Assembly: GCA_012799975.1 (NCBI GenBank)
Contig: JAAZKF010000111.1
Location: forward strand, 1-38,781
DNA: 38,781 nucleotides
Source of the DNA: Burkholderiales bacterium
GTDB lineage: Bacteria; Vulcanimicrobiota; Xenobia; Xenobiales; Xenobiaceae
Direction of reading: 5' to 3'
The notes below the pieces were generated by a model, which was not told the DNA's origin, ran no database searches, and saw only the letters and a list, made by a program, of their open reading frames with translations. Position 1 is the first letter of the stretch. Every line of letters begins with the position of its first letter. Below, piece by piece: positions 15,271 to 22,942 of this stretch. The translations under genes and the position numbers were made by a program.

Positions 15271-16293
15271 TCAAGCGTGGTGGTTCTTCTCGGCCAGGGC
15301 CTGCAGACGGCAGGCGTGGTCCCGGGCCTGCTTCTCCTGGTCGCGATAGGCGCCCAGACGAGCGATCATGTTGTCGAAATCGACCTGATGCCCGTCGAAT
15401 TCAGGCCCATCGACGCAGACGAAGCGGGTCTTGCCTCCCACGTTGACCCGACACCCGCCACACATCCCGGTGCCATCGACCATGATGGTGTTCAGGCTGA
15501 CCAGCGTTCGAACACCGTATGGCCTGGTAGTCTCGGCACAGAACTTCATCATGATGGGGGGACCGATGGCGATCACCAGGTCCGGGGGTTCGGGCCCCTC
15601 ACACAATTCCTTCAGTGGTTGGGTGACCAGGGCCTTGCGCCCGTAGGAACCATCGTCGGTAACCACGATGTATTCATCGACCAGGGCCCGCATTTCCGAT
15701 TCCAGGATCACCAGCTCCCGGGTCCGGGCCCCGGCGATCATCGTCAGATGATTTCCTGCCGCCTTCATTCCCTCGACTATCGGATAAAGCGGGGCGACCC
15801 CGATGCCGCCCCCGACTGCCAGCACCCGTCCATACTTCTCGATGTGGGTGGGCGTGCCCAGCGGCCCCACCAGTACGGGCAGGGTGTCTCCGACCTTCAG
15901 ACCGGCCAGTTCCCGGGTGGTCTTGCCGACCACCTGGAAGATCAGGGTTATCGACCCCTGCCGAGGATCCGCGTCCGCGATGGTGAGGGGAATCCGCTCG
16001 CCATACTCCACATCGGTCTGCAGGAGGATGAACTGTCCGGGCTTGCGCTCCTGGGCGATCAGGGGGGCGCGGACACGCATGCGCATGACATTTTCGGCCA
16101 GGGTCTCGACCGAAAGGATCTCGAACTCCGACGGAACCGATTCCAGGCTCCCCTCCGGCAGGTCCGCCACGGCCCCTGAACCATTGTTCGCGGGATCGGA
16201 AGAATCCTCGCTGAGAAGCCTCAGCCTTCTGCGCCGGGAAGGAGACAGACTGCCCTCTCCCAGGACGCGTGAGCTCTCGAAATCATTGTTCAT
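15271..16293 (-). CDS. nfnA: NfnA-like FAD/[2Fe-2S] subunit of NADH-dependent ferredoxin:NADP+ oxidoreductase
   Basis: About 340 residues from the ATG at 16293, which has GGAGGAG close upstream; the longer frame to 16389 is not needed. An unusual hydrophilic N-terminal extension of about 55 residues precedes the ferredoxin-reductase-type FAD domain (PGQFILLQTDVEYGERIPLT). The NAD domain follows (VLAVGGGIGVAPLYPIVEGM). The C-terminal [2Fe-2S] motif is TGMCGGCRVNVGGKTRFVC, followed by VDGPEFDGHQVDFDN, a signature of the NfnA/SudB/PyrK-like family. It should form the NADH-oxidising half of an electron-bifurcating complex with the nfnB product 22 bases downstream. The extended N-terminus is not typical and its role is unknown. 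Confidence 0.85.
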   Translation of the reverse strand: MNNDFESSRVLGEGSLSPSRRRRLRLLSEDSSDPANNGSGAVADLPEGSLESVPSEFEILSVETLAENVMRMRVRAPLIAQERKPGQFILLQTDVEYGERIPLTIADADPRQGSITLIFQVVGKTTRELAGLKVGDTLPVLVGPLGTPTHIEKYGRVLAVGGGIGVAPLYPIVEGMKAAGNHLTMIAGARTRELVILESEMRALVDEYIVVTDDGSYGRKALVTQPLKELCEGPEPPDLVIAIGPPIMMKFCAETTRPYGVRTLVSLNTIMVDGTGMCGGCRVNVGGKTRFVCVDGPEFDGHQVDFDNMIARLGAYRDQEKQARDHACRLQALAEKNHHA

Positions 16294-16411
16294 ACTCTCC
16301 TCCAAAGCGGACGGCCCCGACCTCCTGGGGAGCCGGGACCGGCAACACCCAAACACCCCGACCCTAATCAGGCAGGCCCGGGGCTGCACTGCGCTGGATC
16401 ATCTTCGTGGT

Positions 16412-17386
16412 TCAGTAATGGTCGGTTTCGGGCCAGGGCTCTGCCGGAGCAGAAGAGTCCCGATTTTCCTCCGTTGTCGGGGGCACCGAAGGGACGGCTG
16501 CGGTCGCCAGGGCTACCATGAGGTCCTGCCTCCCTCCCGAGGGGATCAAGGTCAAGATCCCCTGTCCTTGCAGGATCTTCTCGGTCTCCAACACCTCGAA
16601 GAGGGCCTTGGCTACCTCAGGTTCCCGGGAAATCTGGCGCAGGGCCTCCCCGACCACCTGGGGACGAATGGCTGCCGCCCGGGCGAACTCGACGGCTGCC
16701 TGGCGCTCGGCACCACCCCGGATCAAACTGACCTGGTTGGCACCATCCTGGGTGATGGCCGCGGTCACCTGGCGCAGGCGATTGACCACCTTCTCTTCGA
16801 TTTGTCGCATCATGTTCCGGTCACGGAAGTGGACCTTGCGGATGTACACCGAACCCAGGCGATAACCCCATTCGCTGGAATGTGCCGAGACCTCGGCACG
16901 CACCGTCCGGCTCATCTGGTGGCGATTCTCCATCATGTCGGCCAGGTGCAGGTTGGAAAGGCAGCGCACCGTGGCGTTACGGACATTGGAGTCCAGCGAG
17001 CCGCGAGGGTCGGTGTTGCGGAACAGGAAGGCCTCGGGGTCGCTGATATACATCTCATACCAGACGCCGATCCCCATCGGGGCCCCCTCTTCGGAGTTGA
17101 CCGGCAGGCTGCGCAGGTACTGCTGGTCCATCCGCATGTCTACCACGTGACAACGGCCCAGGAATCCGACCAGCCAGGCATTGGGGATGCCCAGGCGCAG
17201 GGGCAGGAAGTGCAGCCCGGGCTCGTCCAGCTTGCCGATGACCTTGCCGAAGAGCTCGAAAACCAGACATTGCCTCTCGTGCACCACGACCATGGGCACC
17301 AGTCGGGTGAAGGCGAAGAGGATGATCGGGACGATCATGAAGCAGACAAAAAAAGTGAAGAATGCGCTGAAGAGGAAGCTATCCAC
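16412..17386 (-). CDS. SPFH/band-7 membrane protein (second of pair)
   Basis: About 324 residues from a GTG start at 17384-17386 with AGGAGG upstream. It has an N-terminal membrane segment (FLFSAFFTFFVCFMIVPIIL, about 3-22) and then a band-7/SPFH domain (VVVHERQCLVFELFGKVIG, followed later by DQQYLRSLPVNSEEGAPMGI). An alpha-helical region and a polar tail rich in Pro, Thr and Glu follow. SPFH proteins oligomerise at membranes and organise microdomains or control membrane proteases; HflK/HflC is a two-gene example. The gene overlaps the preceding SPFH gene by eight bases, so the two probably form a hetero-oligomer. The sequence does not identify the partner protease or cargo. Confidence 0.8.
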   Translation of the reverse strand: MDSFLFSAFFTFFVCFMIVPIILFAFTRLVPMVVVHERQCLVFELFGKVIGKLDEPGLHFLPLRLGIPNAWLVGFLGRCHVVDMRMDQQYLRSLPVNSEEGAPMGIGVWYEMYISDPEAFLFRNTDPRGSLDSNVRNATVRCLSNLHLADMMENRHQMSRTVRAEVSAHSSEWGYRLGSVYIRKVHFRDRNMMRQIEEKVVNRLRQVTAAITQDGANQVSLIRGGAERQAAVEFARAAAIRPQVVGEALRQISREPEVAKALFEVLETEKILQGQGILTLIPSGGRQDLMVALATAAVPSVPPTTEENRDSSAPAEPWPETDHY

Positions 17387-18350
17387 GGTCGGCCTCCTGA
17401 ATCACGTGACGGGCCTTGGCATACAGGCCCAACCGGACGTTGCGCAGGTAGGCCAGCAGTCCCCCCTCCTGGCGCAGGCGCCGCAACTGCTCGGCCATCT
17501 GGATCAGGGGTTCAACCTCCGCCTGGGCTTTGAGGGTCTCGATCTCGACAGCCCGGCGCGACTGAACGATCTTCTGGTCCGCTGAAGCCTGGGCCAGACT
17601 TATATCGCTCGAGACATAGTTGTGCGCGGTGTTGATCGCGGCCAGAGCAGACTCGACCTCATTGGGCGGGTCGATCCCCGTGATCAAGGCCGCGTTCAGG
17701 GTGATACCGTAGCGGGCTGTCGACGGCGTGCACTCCATCTCCATATAATCGTTGATGTCGCGAAGATTCTTGCGCAGGTCGTTGATCGAGACCCCACTGA
17801 CGTTCTGGATAAGGGTTTCTGAAGAATCCCCGGTTTCCTGGGGAGGGGCCTCGAAATTCGCCAGGCGCTCGCGCAGGATCGAGTGAACGAAGCCCATCAC
17901 ATGGGCCACGGGATTCTTGACGCCGAAAAGGTAGGCGTAAAGGTTCTGTTCCGAGATAGTGTAGCGGATCTGCCCCGTGATCCCGGTATTCAATTGGTCC
18001 TTGGTGACGGCCTCGAGGACCTCGCCTTCCTGGTTGGCCAGGGGGTTTTCAGGATCAAAGCCGATGCTGGCCGTCTGGGTCGCGACCGAGACCTTGTAGA
18101 TCCGTTCCCAAGGCATGCGGAAATAGGGTCCTCCGGGTGGGATGACCCGAACCCGCGGATAAGCGTAGCGCTCTTGCTCCTCGGCGCTGAGATTTTCGGT
18201 GACGGTCAGGTTCTCGGCCAGGCGCTCTGCCCGACCGAAGATGGTCTTGACCGCTCTCTCGTTGGGCCCCACGGTGTAGATCCCTCCGAGAAGGTAGCGG
18301 ACCACGAACCAGGCCACCACCCCGACGAACATTCCCGCCAGGGTGCCCAT
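17379..18350 (-). CDS. SPFH/band-7 membrane protein (first of pair)
   Basis: 323 residues with an N-terminal membrane anchor (GMFVGVVAWFVVRYLLGGIY, about 6-25). A band-7 domain follows (YTVGPNERAVKTIFGRAERL, then VIPPGGPYFRMPWERIYKVS), with an insertion around 47-65 that is rich in Glu. A long helix (SDISLAQASADQKIVQSRRA and beyond) is typical of the coiled-coil segment of HflK/stomatin-like proteins. The ATG has GGGAGG seven bases upstream and is the first gene of the pair. It diverges from the response-regulator gene at 18470, with about 120 bases of shared upstream region. An HflKC-like scaffold is the closest analogy, and no protease gene is nearby. Confidence 0.82.
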   Translation of the reverse strand: MGTLAGMFVGVVAWFVVRYLLGGIYTVGPNERAVKTIFGRAERLAENLTVTENLSAEEQERYAYPRVRVIPPGGPYFRMPWERIYKVSVATQTASIGFDPENPLANQEGEVLEAVTKDQLNTGITGQIRYTISEQNLYAYLFGVKNPVAHVMGFVHSILRERLANFEAPPQETGDSSETLIQNVSGVSINDLRKNLRDINDYMEMECTPSTARYGITLNAALITGIDPPNEVESALAAINTAHNYVSSDISLAQASADQKIVQSRRAVEIETLKAQAEVEPLIQMAEQLRRLRQEGGLLAYLRNVRLGLYAKARHVIQEADRG

Positions 18351-18469
18351 GGCATATCCTCCCTTTCAAGAGACTCCAGGGCGGCGAATTCTGGATGGAT
18401 GGGCCGGGTTCCTGGATGTCTCGGGGACAAGAATAGCCTCCGCGATTTCATGATAGGATGGGTCTTGTC

Positions 18470-19147
18470 ATGACGGAGGAACCGAGCACCATCCTGGTCG
18501 TCGACGACGAGGAGTCGATCCTGGAACTGCTGGACCTGGGTCTGGGTCGCGAAGGATTCCGGGTTCTGGCGGCGCGTACCGGAGCCGAGGCTTTGGACTT
18601 GTTCCGCGCCGAGAACCCGGACCTGGTAGTCCTGGATTGGATGCTGCCCGAAGTGGATGGGCTGGAGGTCTGCCGGCGCCTGCGCGCCTCGAACCAGGTT
18701 CCAATCCTGATGCTGACGGCACGCAACGACGTGGATGACCGGGTCCGGGGCCTGGAGACCGGAGCCGACGACTACCTGCCCAAGCCCTTCAAGTTCAAGG
18801 AACTCCTGGCTCGGGTGCGAGCCTTGTTGCGCCGGGCCGGTAGCGATCCCGGGAATCGCCTGGGATTCGACGATGTGGTCCTGGACCGCCGCGAGAGGCG
18901 CGTCACCCGAGCTGGCCAACCGGTAGAACTGACAGTCAAGGAATTCGAGATCCTGGAGTACCTGCTGCGCCACCCCCGCCAGGTCCTCTCGCGCGAACAA
19001 ATCCTCAACCAGGTCTGGGGCTGGGACTACCCCGGGGGGGCCAACGTGGTCGAGGTCCACCTCAGCGCCTTGCGGGCCAAACTGGGCGACTCGGACCGCC
19101 GGTTGATCCGGACCGTCCGGGGGGTGGGATATGCCCTCGGCTCGTGA
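18470..19147 (+). CDS. OmpR/CpxR-type response regulator
   Basis: 225 residues. The receiver domain has the acidic pair at D12-D13, the phospho-acceptor D56 in LVVLDWMLPE and the conserved Lys in DDYLPKPF. The C-terminal winged helix ends ...RLIRTVRGVGYAL, as in OmpR-type regulators. It should bind direct repeats as a dimer after phosphorylation. Either the ATG at 18458 or the one at 18470 could be the start. I prefer 18470 because an AGGATGG stretch precedes it, while the ATG at 18458 has no free ribosome site. The histidine-kinase gene begins inside its 3' end (17-base overlap) and a CpxP/Spy-like gene follows that one, so the operon looks like an envelope-stress system. Confidence 0.92.
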   Translation: MTEEPSTILVVDDEESILELLDLGLGREGFRVLAARTGAEALDLFRAENPDLVVLDWMLPEVDGLEVCRRLRASNQVPILMLTARNDVDDRVRGLETGADDYLPKPFKFKELLARVRALLRRAGSDPGNRLGFDDVVLDRRERRVTRAGQPVELTVKEFEILEYLLRHPRQVLSREQILNQVWGWDYPGGANVVEVHLSALRAKLGDSDRRLIRTVRGVGYALGS

Positions 19148-20660
19148 ACGGAGAATCCTGCTCCCCGACCTGCCCCTGGCCTGGTTGGTAGCGGCCGGCT
19201 ACATCACCTGTCTGGTCGCCACCATCCTGCTGCTGGCCCTGGTCCTGCACCAATTGCTGGCCCGCTACCTGTGGTTCTCCACCCAGATGCGTCTGGTCGG
19301 TCAGGCTCGCAGCGCACTGGCTCTTACCGAGGGTGGTCGGGAACAGCGTCTGGCCCTCTCCGACCTGGCCCGACGCGAGCCCCATGAGGTGGTGCGTCTC
19401 CTGGCGGAAGCCGGTCTGACCTCCCGAATCCTGGACCCGCAAGGCCGGACCGTGGCCCAAGCCGGCCCGGAAGTCAAAGGGATGCCTCTACCCTCCCCGG
19501 AGCATCTCATCCGCGCGCGGAGCGGACGGATGGGGCGCCGTATGGTCGGGACGGCCTGGCTCGCGGAGGCCCCCCGCCGGCGCATGCTCCTGGTCCTGAT
19601 GCCCCTGGGCCCCCCACGGAGCTCGCCCCCCTGGCTCCAACTGGGGGCTCCCTGGCGCTTCGCCGAGGAACTCAACACCGAACTGGGCAGGATGCTCCTG
19701 TGGACGGGGCTGGGGGCCCTGCTCCTGGGCCTGGGTACCAGCCTGGTGATCGGCAGGCTCCTGGCCCGGCCGCTCCAGCACCTGGCTGCCACCGCCCACC
19801 GGGTGGCCGGCGGGGATCTCCAGGCCCGGGCCGGGCTCCCCGCAGGACGCAACGAGATCTCTGCGGTCGCTGCGGCCTTTGACGAGATGGTCGCGCGCCT
19901 GGAGCAGAGCTTCGCGGCCCAGAAGCGCTTCGTAGCCGACGCCTCGCACGAGCTCAAGACCCCCCTGACCTCGATCTCAGGCATGGCTGAGCTTCTCGAG
20001 CAGGCGACTCCTGAAGAGCAGCGCCGAGCCCTGGGCATCCTGCAGAAAGAAGCCAACCGCATGGGGCGGCTCATCGAAGAACTCCTGGCCCTGTCCCAAG
20101 CCGAGGAAATGCCACGAACCGAGAACTGGAGGATTTTCGACGCCTCCGGGCTCTTGCATGAACTGGCCGGGAGCTCATCCCTGATCGACCCGTCCCACCC
20201 GATCGAGCTGGTGATCCATGACCCTTTATGGGTCCGAGCCGACCATGACGGTCTGGCACGCGTGCTGCAGAACCTGCTGGACAATGCTCGCAAGCACTCC
20301 CCGTCGGGAACGCCGGTGAAGATCGAGGGGAGGGCGCTGCCGGGTCAGGTGGAGATCCTCATGCGGGACCAGGGACCCGGGATCCCGGAGCAGGCACTGC
20401 CCCACGTCTTCGAGCGATTCTATCGGGCCGATCCCTCGCGAGCCCGCAGCACAGGAGGAAGCGGCCTGGGTCTGGCCATCGTCCGGGAGATACTCCAAGC
20501 CCACCAAGGGCAGGCGCACCTGCGCAACCACCCTGAAGGCGGCCTGGAGGTCCTGATCCGCCTGCCTTCAGCGGATCTTCAGGACCAGACCCTTCCTTCT
20601 TCAGCTGCCTCCTGCAAAATGAAGACACAACCCACCGACACCGTGGAGGTCGAAAGATGA
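19131..20660 (+). CDS. Sensor histidine kinase (CpxA/BaeS-like)
   Basis: 509 residues. The first transmembrane segment lies at about 16-42 (AWLVAAGYITCLVATILLLA). A periplasmic sensor region of about 140 residues follows, then a second membrane segment (about 185-207, LLWTGLGALLLGLGTSLVIG) and a HAMP domain (RPLQHLAATAHRVAGGDLQA). The dimerisation helix carries the phospho-accepting His at about 273 in DASHELKTPLTSI. The ATPase boxes are intact: N box LQNLLDNARKHS, G1 DQGPGIPEQALPHVFERFYR, G2 GGSGLGLAIVREI. It should phosphorylate the regulator encoded just upstream. The stop overlaps the ATG of the CpxP/Spy-like gene (ATGA), which suggests that a periplasmic inhibitor or chaperone is co-produced. 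Confidence 0.93.
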   Translation: MPSARERRILLPDLPLAWLVAAGYITCLVATILLLALVLHQLLARYLWFSTQMRLVGQARSALALTEGGREQRLALSDLARREPHEVVRLLAEAGLTSRILDPQGRTVAQAGPEVKGMPLPSPEHLIRARSGRMGRRMVGTAWLAEAPRRRMLLVLMPLGPPRSSPPWLQLGAPWRFAEELNTELGRMLLWTGLGALLLGLGTSLVIGRLLARPLQHLAATAHRVAGGDLQARAGLPAGRNEISAVAAAFDEMVARLEQSFAAQKRFVADASHELKTPLTSISGMAELLEQATPEEQRRALGILQKEANRMGRLIEELLALSQAEEMPRTENWRIFDASGLLHELAGSSSLIDPSHPIELVIHDPLWVRADHDGLARVLQNLLDNARKHSPSGTPVKIEGRALPGQVEILMRDQGPGIPEQALPHVFERFYRADPSRARSTGGSGLGLAIVREILQAHQGQAHLRNHPEGGLEVLIRLPSADLQDQTLPSSAASCKMKTQPTDTVEVER

Positions 20661-21238
20661 AGAACCTGAACCACTTCCTGCTGAGCGCCACCCTGGCCCT
20701 GAGTCTGGCGATGACCGGAATGGCCCTGGCCCAGGGGCCCGATTCCCGAGGGCCGGGGCCCAGGCGCCCGGGCTGTTGCCAAGTCAAACGGGGGGGCGGC
20801 CAAGGCCAGCAAGCCCCGCTGGCGCGGATGGCCCGCCATCTCAATCTCACCGACCAGCAGGTCCAGCAGATCGAGCCCATCATGAAGGAGTTCCGCGAGA
20901 AGGGGCAGGCCCATCGGCAGGCCCACCGCACCGCCTTCGAATCCATTCTCACGGCAGACCAGAAGGCCCGCCTGGCGCAGATGAAATCCGAGAACCGACG
21001 AGGTCCGCGCGGCTCGGGCTGGGCCCGGCTGGACCTGACCGACGAGCAGAAGGCCCGCCTGCAGTCGATGCGTGAAAAGGCCCAGGCCGAACGCCAGGCC
21101 GAAGTACAGACCCTGAAGGACCGGCTGGGAACCATCCTCACCGCCGAACAGAAGGAGAAGGCGGAGCAGTTCTTCAACCAACGCCCCCATCGGAAGGCTC
21201 CTTGCAGGAGGACTGACCCGAAATGCCCCAACTTCTGA
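20657..21238 (+). CDS. CpxP/Spy-like periplasmic protein with LTxxQ repeats
   Basis: 193 residues with a signal peptide ending near ALA-QG (about 25). Four LTxxQ-type motifs occur in two pairs: LNLTDQQ, ILTADQK, LDLTDEQ and ILTAEQK. Each is followed by a charged helix, as in Spy and CpxP, which form cradle-shaped dimers that bind unfolded periplasmic proteins and, for CpxP, damp the CpxA sensor. The mature protein starts with a Gly/Pro/Arg-rich stretch and has cysteine pairs (GCC near 40, and two near the end), which Spy lacks. Co-translation with the kinase gene supports feedback on that sensor. Metal binding, as in CnrX or ZraP, is an alternative. Confidence 0.82.
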   Translation: MKNLNHFLLSATLALSLAMTGMALAQGPDSRGPGPRRPGCCQVKRGGGQGQQAPLARMARHLNLTDQQVQQIEPIMKEFREKGQAHRQAHRTAFESILTADQKARLAQMKSENRRGPRGSGWARLDLTDEQKARLQSMREKAQAERQAEVQTLKDRLGTILTAEQKEKAEQFFNQRPHRKAPCRRTDPKCPNF

Positions 21239-21261
21239 TTGATCAGTACTGAAGACCTGTA

Positions 21262-21287
21262 GATGGGCCCTCCGCGGAGGGCCCATC
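21262..21287. terminator. Perfect 26-bp palindrome after the Cpx-like operon
   Basis: GATGGGCCCTCCG followed by its exact complement, with no loop, 24 bases after the stop codon of the CpxP-like gene. There is no U-tract, so it may act as a factor-assisted terminator, an mRNA 3'-end stabiliser or a binding site. Confidence 0.5.
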
Positions 21288-21324
21288 TCGTCCCTGCGGA
21301 ACTGCGAGCGTGGATTGCCCCCCA

Positions 21325-21364
21325 GGGCATGCCAGGCCTGGCCATCAAAAGGCCTGGCATGCCC
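21325..21364. terminator. Second strong hairpin upstream of the PilZ gene
   Basis: Arms GGGCATGCCAGGCCT (21325-21339) and the exact complement (21350-21364) with a 10-base loop. No U-tract follows. Together with the palindrome 38 bases earlier it probably insulates the stress operon from the PilZ gene. Confidence 0.5.
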
Positions 21365-21406
21365 CGAGAGAGAATCAGAAGGTCACCTTGGAGCGGAGGC
21401 GGACCG

Positions 21407-21799
21407 ATGAACGGCGTGCCCAGAGAACGGAGGAGACTCCCACGTTACGTCCTGCCGGGAGGAGTGCGCCCGGATGAAGACCACCTCGCCCCCCCTATCG
21501 AAATCCTGGACATCGGAGCGGGAGGCATCCGGTTTGAAACGGATCGCCGGATCCCCCCGGGACACCGGGTCCGCTTCTGGTTTGACTACTATATCATGGC
21601 TTTCAGGGTTCAATGCGAGGTGGCCTGGACCCGGCTGGGCCTGGATGGTGCCTGGGAACACGGCGCGCGCTTCGTCGACCTGAGCCGTTCCGAGACCGTC
21701 GTGGTGGAGCGCTACGTGCAAGAACTGCATCAGGTCCTCAAAGAACAGGGTCATCCCCTCCCGGAGGAATTCCTGGAGCACTCCGGAGACCCGGGCTGA
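21407..21799 (+). CDS. PilZ-domain c-di-GMP-binding protein
   Basis: 130 residues from the ATG at 21407, preceded by GGAGGCGGACCG; the longer frame from 21263 runs through two hairpins and is rejected. The first c-di-GMP contact motif is RERRRLPRY, and the second, normally D/N-x-S-x-x-G, reads DIGAGGIRF, with Gly where Ser is usual. The rest is a single beta-barrel (VRFWFDYYIMAFRVQCEVAW, HGARFVDLS) and a C-terminal helix (VVVERYVQELHQVLKEQ). Such proteins bind c-di-GMP and relay it to motility or exopolysaccharide machinery. A diguanylate cyclase is encoded at 29016. The kinase-like gene follows after 13 bases, so the two may be co-transcribed. Confidence 0.8.
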   Translation: MNGVPRERRRLPRYVLPGGVRPDEDHLAPPIEILDIGAGGIRFETDRRIPPGHRVRFWFDYYIMAFRVQCEVAWTRLGLDGAWEHGARFVDLSRSETVVVERYVQELHQVLKEQGHPLPEEFLEHSGDPG

Positions 21800-21812
21800 G
21801 TCCACTGAGCCG

Positions 21813-22517
21813 ATGTGCGAGGCCCCCCCGCTTTTCAGATTTCAGGAGGCTTTTCAGTTGTCCAGGGCCTGGCCCGACCCTTCCGTTCCGGAAAAAATCC
21901 GCAAAAACACGGTGCGACTATTGCGCCCGTTCCGTCCGGACGGAGCGACGCTGCGCCTGATCCGTTGGGAGGATGAAAGCCTGGCGGTCAGCAAGGATTT
22001 CCTGGACAGCCCTCCGCTGTACCGTCGGACGGTAGGTCGTTTCCTGATCCGCCGCGAGGTTGGCGCCTATCGCCGACTTTCAGGGGTTCCAGGCCTGCCT
22101 CGCCTGCTGGCCCACCCGCACCCGGAAGTCCTGGTCCTGGAGCATATCCCGGGGACGGAGGTCCGACTCCTGGGGCCCGGAGAACTTCCGCCCGAGGCTT
22201 TGAGCCAACTGCGCCAGACCCTGGAGGAGATGCACCGGGCGGGCATCCTGCACATGGACCTGGGCCACGACAGCAACGGGGATTTCGGTCGGGATACCAA
22301 CATGATCTGGGCAGAGCACGGTCAGCTCTACCTGATCGACCTGGCCGGCGCCCTGATGATACCTCTGCCCCCCCCCCTCTTCCGGGCCCTGGCCCGTCAC
22401 GACCTGCTGGCCCTGACCAAGCTGCGCCGACGCTTCTTCGGAGGCACCGGGCCCGAGCCCGAGGAGGACCTCCCCCCCTGGGCCTGGAGGTTGTTCCGCT
22501 TCCTTCGGAAGGTCTAG
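21813..22517 (+). CDS. Protein-kinase-fold protein (LPS-kinase/RIO-like)
   Basis: 234 residues. A small N-terminal lobe precedes a hinge-like segment (PEVLVLEHIPGTEVRL). The C-lobe contains GILHMDLGHDSN, where His-x-Asp gives the catalytic Asp, and then LYLIDLAGA, the metal-binding IDxA that replaces DFG in WaaP and RIO-type kinases. Between these, the loop appears about eight residues longer than usual (GHDSNGDFGRDTNMIW), with two possible metal-binding Asn residues. The family includes heptose and Kdo kinases of lipopolysaccharide and atypical protein kinases, and the substrate cannot be told here. The start is the ATG at 21813, without a clear ribosome site, 13 bases after the PilZ gene. 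The stop converges on the ACT-like gene. Confidence 0.65.
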   Translation: MCEAPPLFRFQEAFQLSRAWPDPSVPEKIRKNTVRLLRPFRPDGATLRLIRWEDESLAVSKDFLDSPPLYRRTVGRFLIRREVGAYRRLSGVPGLPRLLAHPHPEVLVLEHIPGTEVRLLGPGELPPEALSQLRQTLEEMHRAGILHMDLGHDSNGDFGRDTNMIWAEHGQLYLIDLAGALMIPLPPPLFRALARHDLLALTKLRRRFFGGTGPEPEEDLPPWAWRLFRFLRKV

Positions 22518-22534
22518 GAACCCGGCTGACCTCT

Positions 22535-22942
22535 TCAGATCCGGTGCATGTAGATGAAGAGCTCTTCCCTCTGGACCCGTATGGTGACCCCCAGCTTCTG
22601 CCCCTGGGCCTGAAGGTCCCGGCGCAGGGCCACCATGTTGGCTGTACTGCAGGCCGTGGTACGGGCGTGGATCAACAGGGCAAAACCGTCCGGTTGGGAG
22701 GTCTGCTCGATCCGCAGGATCTCCAGGCCCCGAGTCTCGAGCAGTGAATGGATGTGACCCACCAGCGAGGCCTGATAGGCCCCGTCCACCATGACCTGAT
22801 GGTCTCCTGCCACCACCCGGACCGGCGCCGGGGTCGGATTATCCATCTTCTCGTAACCGAAGACGGCCACCACGACGCGGCATCCCGACTCACACCGGGA
22901 GGGTTCGCATGAAAATCCGTTCGTCTGTAAGGTCTGATTCAT
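22535..22942 (-). CDS. ACT-domain protein (UPF0237-like)
   Basis: 135 residues. The C-terminal end (LRRDLQAQGQKLGVTIRVQR followed by EELFIYMHRI) matches the ending I know from small UPF0237/GcvR-like ACT proteins, which finish ...GVxIRIQREDIFxAMHRI. The preceding part, HIHSLLETRGLEILRIEQTS followed by GFALLIHARTT, fits the rest of a beta-alpha-beta ACT fold that often binds amino acids. The N-terminus has extra cysteines (SCEPSRCESGC) that are unusual for this family. The ATG overlaps the stop of mutS2 by four bases (ATGA), which fixes the start and suggests co-translation. Its link to MutS2 is unknown. Confidence 0.65.
   Translation of the reverse strand: MNQTLQTNGFSCEPSRCESGCRVVVAVFGYEKMDNPTPAPVRVVAGDHQVMVDGAYQASLVGHIHSLLETRGLEILRIEQTSQPDGFALLIHARTTACSTANMVALRRDLQAQGQKLGVTIRVQREELFIYMHRI

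Noticed and set aside
15803-17533. A 576-codon plus-strand open frame opposite nfnA and the SPFH gene
   Set aside because: Both minus-strand genes have clear family motifs, and the product of this frame has none.
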